The notes under the pieces are model-generated. The model was not told where the DNA came from, did not search any database, and worked only from the letters and a program-made list of their open reading frames with translations. A program made the translations under genes and the position numbers. From Mycolicibacterium moriokaense (GTDB lineage Bacteria > Actinomycetota > Actinomycetes > Mycobacteriales > Mycobacteriaceae), in contig NZ_AP022560.1 of the NCBI RefSeq assembly GCF_010726085.1, positions 2,728,001 to 2,792,000 of the forward strand: a DNA stretch of 64,000 nt, written 5' to 3'. Within the stretch, counting starts at the first letter, position 1. The number at the start of each line of letters is the position of its first letter. Positions 58,528 to 64,000 of this stretch are shown here, piece after piece.

Positions 58528-61500
58528 GTGACTGACATCGCAGACACCCGCGAGGAGCTTGGTGAGCACCGGCTGGAGCTGATCCGCCGCAGGTTGGCCG
58601 AACGGGGATTGAAGTCGATCAGCCCCGTGCCGCAGAGCGCCCGCAGCGCCGAGATGTCCGATGGTCAGCGCCGCATGTGGTTCGTTCAGATGGCCGATCC
58701 CACCGGCGCGATGCTCAACGTCTGCCTGTCGTACCGCATCACGGGAGCACTGGATGCGGCGAGGCTGCGGGACGCCGTCGACGCCGTGTCGGCGCGCCAT
58801 GAGTTGCTGCGCACCACCTACGCGGCCGATTCCGACGGTGAACCGCAGCCGATCGTGCACCCCGACCTCACACCCGGCTGGTCCTTCCACGACCTGTCCA
58901 CTCTGGCTGACACACCTCAGCGGTTGCGCCTGGAAGTATTGGCGCAGCGAGAGTTCAGCGCGCCCTTCGACCTCAGTGCCGATGCCCCGCTGCGCTTGAC
59001 GCTCGTCCGCACGGGACCCGACGAGTACGTCATGTTGCTGGTCGCACACCACATCGCCTGGGATGACTGCTGCTGGCGGGTGTTCTTCGCCGATCTCACC
59101 CGGGCCTACAACGGTGAAGACCTCGGCCCGTCCCTTCCGGTGCCGTCCCACGCGGACAGTGCGACCGCTGACGACCTCGACTACTGGCGCACGGTGATGG
59201 CCGATCCGCCGGAGCCTCTCGAGCTTCCGGGACCCAACGGCTCTGCCATACCGACGAATTGGCGTTCGGCGCGCACCACGTTGGAGTTGCCCGACGCGAC
59301 GGTCGCTCGCGTGGCGGCCTTGGCCAAGGAGTCCGGTGCGACCCCGTACATGGTGTTGCTCGCCGCGTTCGGAGTGCTGATCCACCGCTACACGCACTCC
59401 GACGATTTCCTCGTCGCCGCGCCGGTGCTCAATCGCAGCGCTGAGCTCGAGAACGTCATCGGGTACTACGGCAACACCGTCGCACTGCGGCTGCGTCCGC
59501 AGCGTCGCCAGACCTTCCGCGATGTCCTCGCCCATGTCCGAGAGACGACGGTCGGCGCGTTCGCGCATCAGCACGTCAACATCGACCGCGTGGTCCGCGA
59601 GCTCAACCCCGACCGCAGGCACGGCGCGGAGCGGATGACCCGGGTGACCTTCGGTGCGCGGGGCGCCGACGGGGCAGGCTTCAACCCGCCCGGCATCACG
59701 TGTCGTCGTGCCGACCTGCGTGCGCAATTCACCCAACTGCCACTGGGATTCATGGTGGAGTTCGACGACGCCGGGGTCGAGGTGGAGGCGGAATACCTCG
59801 TTGAGCTGCTCGATGCCGGACTCGTTCGACAAATGGTGCAGCACTACTCGGTGTTGTTGGACAGCGCCCTCGCTGATCCCGAGAAGCCGATCAGCGAACT
59901 CGATCTGATGACGCCCGCCGATATCGACTGGCTGCGCCGGGTATCGGCTGGCGAGGAATTCGCCGCTGATGCACAGACATTGGCCACCTTGGTGGAATCT
60001 CAGGTCGCCCGCACGCCGGATGCCGTGGCCGTGGTCTACGAAGGACGGCACTACACCTACCGCGAGATCAACGCGGCGGCGAACCGGGTCGCGCACTGGC
60101 TGATCGCGAAGGGTATCGGCACCGAGGACCGCATCGCGGTGCTACTCGACCGGTCACCCGAACTGGTGATCACCGCGCTCGGTGTGATCAAGGCGGGAGC
60201 GGTGTACCTGCCGGTCGACCCGACCTACCCGGAGGACCGGCTCAGCTTCATCCTGTCCGACAGCGACCCGAAACTCGTGCTGCGCGAGGCCGTCACCGAA
60301 CTCGACGGCTTCCGGGACGACAATCCGACCGACGCCGACCGGGTCCGGCCGCTGAGCCCGGACAGCACCGCTTACCTGATCTACACGTCGGGTTCGACCG
60401 GGCTGCCCAAGGGCGTGCCCGTGCCGCACCGGCCCGTCGCCGAGTACTTCGTCTGGTTCAAGGGTGACTACCAGATCGACGAGAACGAACGACTACTGCA
60501 GGTGGCGTCCCCGAGCTTCGACGTCTCCATGGGGGAGATCTTCGGCATGCTGGGATGTGGCGGGCGCCTGGTGATCCCGCGTCCGGACGGCCTGCGCGAC
60601 ATCGGCTATCTCACCGAGCTGCTGCACACCGAGGGCATCACCTCGATGCACTTTGTCCCCTCGCTGCTGGGTCTGTTCCTGTCGCTGCCCGGTGTCAATC
60701 AGTGGCGGACCCTGCAGCGGGTGCCGATCGGCGGCGAGGCGCTGCCTGGTGAGCTCGCCGACAAGTTCCATGCCACGTTCGATGCGCTGCTGCACAACTT
60801 CTACGGTCCGACCGAGACGGTGATCAACGCCAGCCGGTACAAGGTCGAGGGCAAGCAGGGCACCCGAATCGTTCCGATCGGCACGCCGAAGATCAACACC
60901 CAGATCCACCTGCTCGACGAATCCTTGCAGCCGGTGCCGGTCGGCGTGATCGGCGAGATCTACATCGGCGGAACACATGTCGCGCAGGGTTATCACCGTA
61001 GGCCGACGCTCACCGCCGAGAGGTTCGTCGCCGACCCCTTCACATCAGGTGGCCGGCTCTATCGGTCGGGTGACCTCGCCCGTCGCGACGCCGCCGGCGA
61101 CATCGAGTTTGTCGGACGCGCCGACGAGCAGGTCAAGATCCGCGGGTTCCGGATCGAACTCGGTGAGGTCGCCGCCGCGATCTCCGTGGACCCCAGCGTG
61201 GGCCAGGCGGTCGTCGTCGTCAGCGATCTGCCGAACCTCGGCAAGAGCCTCGTGGGCTATCTGACGCCTGCCGACGACGTCGAGGATGTCGACGTCGAAC
61301 GCATCCGAACCCGTGTTGCCGCTGCGCTTCCCGAGTACATGACACCCGCGGCGTACGTCGTGCTCGATGAGATCCCGATCACCGCGCACGGCAAGATCGA
61401 TCGCACCGCGCTACCGGAACCCGACATCGGCTCCGGCGTGGAGTACCGCGAGCCGGAAGAGGGCACGCAGCGTCGCATCGCCGAGCTGTTCGCCGAACTG

Positions 61501-63624
61501 CTCGGGCGGGATCGGGTAGGCGCCGACGATTCGTTCTTCGATCTGGGTGGCCACTCGCTGCTGGCCACCAAACTGGTTGCGGCGGTGCGCGACCAGTTCA
61601 ACATCGACGTCGGCGTCCGCGAGGTCTTCGAGCTCGGCACGGTGGCAGCGCTGGCCGAACGCATCGACGCTGATTCGGCCGTCGCATCCCGCCGGCCACG
61701 GCTGGTCGCCGTCCCGCGCGGGGGCCCGCTGCAGATGTCGGCGTCACAGCTGCGCATGTGGTTCCAATACCGCGTCGACGGCCCGAATCCGGTCAACAAC
61801 ATCCCGTTCGCCGCCAAGCTCACCGGGCCCTGTGACACCGATGCGTTCGTGCACGCGATGCGCGATGTCGTGGCCCGGCACGAGGTGCTGCGAACCACCT
61901 ACCGCGAAATCGACGGTGTGCCACACCAGATCGTCGACGAGGGTCGCGAGGTTGCGGTGCGTCGGGCCCACGGTGCCGACGACGCGTGGCTGCAGACCGA
62001 ACTCGACAAGGAACGCCGGCACGTGTTCGAGCTCGAACGCAACCTGCCGATCCGCGCCGCTGTGCTGTCGACACCCGACGCGCATGTGGTCTCCCTGGTG
62101 GTCCACCACATCGCCGCCGACCACTGGTCCGCGATGGTGTTGTTCAACGATCTGCTGACGGCGTATCGCGCCCGCCGGGCCGGTGAGGCACCGAAGTTCG
62201 CGCCGATGCCGGTGCAGTACGCGGACTACGCGGCCTGGCAAGCCGCGCTGCTGGCCGACGCCGACGGACCCATCGCGGCACAGCGCGAGTACTGGCGCAG
62301 GCAGCTCGCCGGACTTCGGGAAGGTATCGGCCTGACACCGGATTTCGCGCGTCCGGCTACGTTGAGCGGAGAAGGCGACGCCGTCGAGTTCACGATCGAC
62401 GCGGCGACCCGCGCGAAGTTCGCCGAGCTGAGCCAGGACCTCGGGATCACCGAGTTCATGCTGCTGCAATCGGCGGTCGCCGTCGCGCTGCACAAAGCCG
62501 GTGAGGGAACAGACATCCCGCTGGGCACCCCGGTGGCCGGCCGCACAGAGGCGGCACTCGATCAGCTGGTCGGGTTCTTCATCAACATCGTGGTGCTGCG
62601 CAACGATCTGAGCGGCAACCCGTCGTTGCGCGACGTGCTGAAGGCGGCACGCGACACCGCGCTGGAGGCGTACGCCAACCAGGACCTGCCCTTCGACCAC
62701 GTCGTCGACGCGGTGCGACCCGCGCGGTCGCTCTCACGCAACCCGCTCTTCAACGTCGTCGTGCACGTACGGGAAGCGTTGCCCGCAGGCCATCTCGTGG
62801 ACTCGAGCGCCGACGGCGACACGATGTTCACCGCACTCGAGCCGCCGTTCGACGTCGCGCACGCCGACCTGTCGGTCAACTTCTTCGCCGTCGACGAGGG
62901 TTACCGGTGCCATGTCATCTACCGCACCGATCTGTACCGGCGCTCCACAGCGGAGCGCTACGTGCGGTGGCTGTGCCGGGTGTTGACGGCGTTCGCCGAC
63001 GATCCCGACCAGAGGCTGCGTGACGTCCTGATCGCCGACCGCGAGGAACGGCGTGAGGTGTACGGGTTCAGCACCGCGGCCGGCGTCAGCGTGCTCGACC
63101 ATTGGCGCGATGCCGTCGGGGTGGGCGTCATCGGCGACGTATACGACCACGTCGAGGAGGATCAGGTCACCCGCCTGACGCCCAGCGGCAAGAGAGGCCG
63201 CTGGACCGCGGATGGTCACCTTGACATCATCGAGGCCGAAGCCGTGCCCGCCGCTCCCGCAAAACGGGTGGGTCCGGCCGAACCCGCGCGCACCGAAACC
63301 GAACGCATCCTGGCGGCAATGCTCTCCGAGGCGCTCGAGATACCCGAGATCGGGCGCAACGACAACTTCTTCAGCCTCGGCGGTGACAGCATCATGGCGG
63401 TGCAGCTGGCCGCACGGGCACGCGATGCCGGGATCCCGCTGACGGCCCGAATGGTGTTCGAGCATCCGGCGATTCACGATCTCGCCGCGACCGTGGACAA
63501 TGCCGACGCCGGCCCCGCGATCGGCGACACCCACCACGAGCCGATGGCGACGTCGGGGTTGACGGCCGACGAACTCGCCTCGGTGACGGCACTGTTCTCG
63601 GCATCGCGACACGGAGAGCCGTGA
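58528..63624 (+). CDS. mbtE: Mycobactin NRPS MbtE (C-A-PCP-C-PCP)
   Basis: GTG 58528 follows AGAGAGTGG and gives 1,698 aa; GTG 58516 adds four residues. A condensation domain comes first (about 45-480; VAHHIAWDDCCW near 174), then adenylation (about 500-980; YLIYTSGSTGLPKGVPVPHRP, NFYGPTET, YRSGDLARR, ITAHGKIDR) and a carrier (LGGHSLLATK, Ser1010). A second condensation domain (about 1070-1520; VVHHIAADHWSAM) and a second carrier (LGGDSIMAVQ, Ser1621) follow. This matches MbtE, which adds the first N-hydroxylysine to the growing chain. The adenylation pocket has not been decoded here. Downstream mbtF starts in its last codons (GTGA). Confidence 0.93.
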   Translation: MTDIADTREELGEHRLELIRRRLAERGLKSISPVPQSARSAEMSDGQRRMWFVQMADPTGAMLNVCLSYRITGALDAARLRDAVDAVSARHELLRTTYAADSDGEPQPIVHPDLTPGWSFHDLSTLADTPQRLRLEVLAQREFSAPFDLSADAPLRLTLVRTGPDEYVMLLVAHHIAWDDCCWRVFFADLTRAYNGEDLGPSLPVPSHADSATADDLDYWRTVMADPPEPLELPGPNGSAIPTNWRSARTTLELPDATVARVAALAKESGATPYMVLLAAFGVLIHRYTHSDDFLVAAPVLNRSAELENVIGYYGNTVALRLRPQRRQTFRDVLAHVRETTVGAFAHQHVNIDRVVRELNPDRRHGAERMTRVTFGARGADGAGFNPPGITCRRADLRAQFTQLPLGFMVEFDDAGVEVEAEYLVELLDAGLVRQMVQHYSVLLDSALADPEKPISELDLMTPADIDWLRRVSAGEEFAADAQTLATLVESQVARTPDAVAVVYEGRHYTYREINAAANRVAHWLIAKGIGTEDRIAVLLDRSPELVITALGVIKAGAVYLPVDPTYPEDRLSFILSDSDPKLVLREAVTELDGFRDDNPTDADRVRPLSPDSTAYLIYTSGSTGLPKGVPVPHRPVAEYFVWFKGDYQIDENERLLQVASPSFDVSMGEIFGMLGCGGRLVIPRPDGLRDIGYLTELLHTEGITSMHFVPSLLGLFLSLPGVNQWRTLQRVPIGGEALPGELADKFHATFDALLHNFYGPTETVINASRYKVEGKQGTRIVPIGTPKINTQIHLLDESLQPVPVGVIGEIYIGGTHVAQGYHRRPTLTAERFVADPFTSGGRLYRSGDLARRDAAGDIEFVGRADEQVKIRGFRIELGEVAAAISVDPSVGQAVVVVSDLPNLGKSLVGYLTPADDVEDVDVERIRTRVAAALPEYMTPAAYVVLDEIPITAHGKIDRTALPEPDIGSGVEYREPEEGTQRRIAELFAELLGRDRVGADDSFFDLGGHSLLATKLVAAVRDQFNIDVGVREVFELGTVAALAERIDADSAVASRRPRLVAVPRGGPLQMSASQLRMWFQYRVDGPNPVNNIPFAAKLTGPCDTDAFVHAMRDVVARHEVLRTTYREIDGVPHQIVDEGREVAVRRAHGADDAWLQTELDKERRHVFELERNLPIRAAVLSTPDAHVVSLVVHHIAADHWSAMVLFNDLLTAYRARRAGEAPKFAPMPVQYADYAAWQAALLADADGPIAAQREYWRRQLAGLREGIGLTPDFARPATLSGEGDAVEFTIDAATRAKFAELSQDLGITEFMLLQSAVAVALHKAGEGTDIPLGTPVAGRTEAALDQLVGFFINIVVLRNDLSGNPSLRDVLKAARDTALEAYANQDLPFDHVVDAVRPARSLSRNPLFNVVVHVREALPAGHLVDSSADGDTMFTALEPPFDVAHADLSVNFFAVDEGYRCHVIYRTDLYRRSTAERYVRWLCRVLTAFADDPDQRLRDVLIADREERREVYGFSTAAGVSVLDHWRDAVGVGVIGDVYDHVEEDQVTRLTPSGKRGRWTADGHLDIIEAEAVPAAPAKRVGPAEPARTETERILAAMLSEALEIPEIGRNDNFFSLGGDSIMAVQLAARARDAGIPLTARMVFEHPAIHDLAATVDNADAGPAIGDTHHEPMATSGLTADELASVTALFSASRHGEP

Positions 63625-64000
63625 CCGCGACGGAAACGAAGGTGGCCATCGAAGATGTGATGGCACTGAGCCCGCTGCAACAGGGGTTGTACTCACTGTC
63701 GAAGCTGAACAGCGGGGAGGGCGGGGCAGACGACCCTTATGTCATCGCGATGTCTGCCGACATCGTCGGGGAGTTCGACCAGGAGCTGCTGCGCGGGTGC
63801 GCGGCGGCGCTGCTGGCACGCCACCCCAACTTGCGGGCCAGCTTCTTCCACGGCGACCTGAGCCGGCCTGTCCAGGTGGTTCCGAGCCGGGTCGAGGTGC
63901 CGTGGCGCACTATCACCGCGACGGCGGACGAGGTCGACGCGCTCGATGCCGATGAACGACGCCGACCGTTCGACCTCGAACGCGGACCGGCGATCCGATT
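63621..64000 (+). CDS. mbtF: Mycobactin NRPS MbtF, N-terminal part (cut by window)
   Basis: GTG 63621 overlaps the mbtE stop (GTGA). The 126 visible residues (AIEDVMALSPLQQGLYSLSKL...DDPYVIAMSADIVGEFDQELLRGCAAALLARHPNLRASFFHGDLSRPVQVVPSRVEVPWR) are the start of a condensation domain and agree with the N-terminus of MbtF. The rest lies beyond the window. In mycobactin assembly MbtF adds the second, cyclised N-hydroxylysine. Confidence 0.9.
   Translation, partial: MTATETKVAIEDVMALSPLQQGLYSLSKLNSGEGGADDPYVIAMSADIVGEFDQELLRGCAAALLARHPNLRASFFHGDLSRPVQVVPSRVEVPWRTITATADEVDALDADERRRPFDLERGPAIR

Noticed and set aside
58507..60096. Minus-strand open frame of 529 aa inside mbtE
   Set aside because: Antisense to a condensation domain; composition of a shadow frame.

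Overview
The window is high-GC actinobacterial DNA and reads as a rapidly growing mycobacterium (Mycolicibacterium-like). The evidence is conserved mycobacterial synteny: a GH15 trehalase beside a sulfate ABC operon, a sirohydrochlorin chelatase/cysH/sirA operon beside hemW, and a mycobactin locus with mbtA, mbtB, mbtE and the start of mbtF behind paired IdeR-type iron boxes. Several genes start at or near the transcription start (TANNNT, 6-7 nt, then ATG/GTG), a common mycobacterial arrangement. I saw no tRNA, rRNA, CRISPR array, IS element or complete prophage.

Region 1 (1-17.5 kb, organosulfur/flavin-enzyme island): a partial FAD/NAD(P)-binding protein; an operon of a small membrane protein and two NtaA/DszA-type flavin monooxygenases; an operon of amino acid permease, DszC-like flavoenzyme, GNAT acetyltransferase and second DszC-like enzyme; an SsuD-type monooxygenase; an internally deleted DszC paralogue with an ANTAR protein; a 2OG/Fe(II)-type dioxygenase; a LysR regulator with a DszC-like enzyme and a core-MetE-like protein; and an HxlR regulator diverging from a tautomerase.

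Region 2 (17.5-30 kb, sulfur compartment and sulfate uptake): a Family 2A encapsulin shell gene with its cysteine desulfurase cargo, a divergent TQXA-like gene, a trehalase, two tiny membrane proteins joined by a 32-bp tandem repeat, and sulfate-binding protein/CysT/CysW/CysA with a second, tandem CysA. Leaderless small ORFs rich in Cys codons precede the encapsulin, the TQXA-like gene, the sulfate operon, sirA (43.1 kb) and possibly ssuC (37.8 kb). This suggests that low cysteine switches on these units by translation-dependent attenuation. Many encoded proteins have almost no sulfur: the shell has no Cys and no Met after the initiator, and the TQXA-like protein has no Cys.

Region 3 (29.8-45.8 kb): a DszC-like/SfnG-like/glutamine-synthetase-like/permease operon, an ssuCAB-type transporter, another flavin monooxygenase with a DUF1684 protein, the che1-cysH-sirA sulfate reduction operon, hemW, and an ECF sigma/anti-sigma pair.

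Region 4 (45.8-64 kb, siderophore): a chain of four ATGA-overlapping small ORFs of phage-like character leads into a 1,719-residue iterative PKS with KS-AT-DH-KR-ACP order, like 6-methylsalicylic acid synthases. It converges on mbtA. mbtA and mbtB diverge from two iron boxes, mbtB has no thioesterase, and mbtE and mbtF follow with mbtC/mbtD missing from their usual place between mbtB and mbtE. The simplest reading is a mycobactin whose aryl cap can be 6-methylsalicylate.
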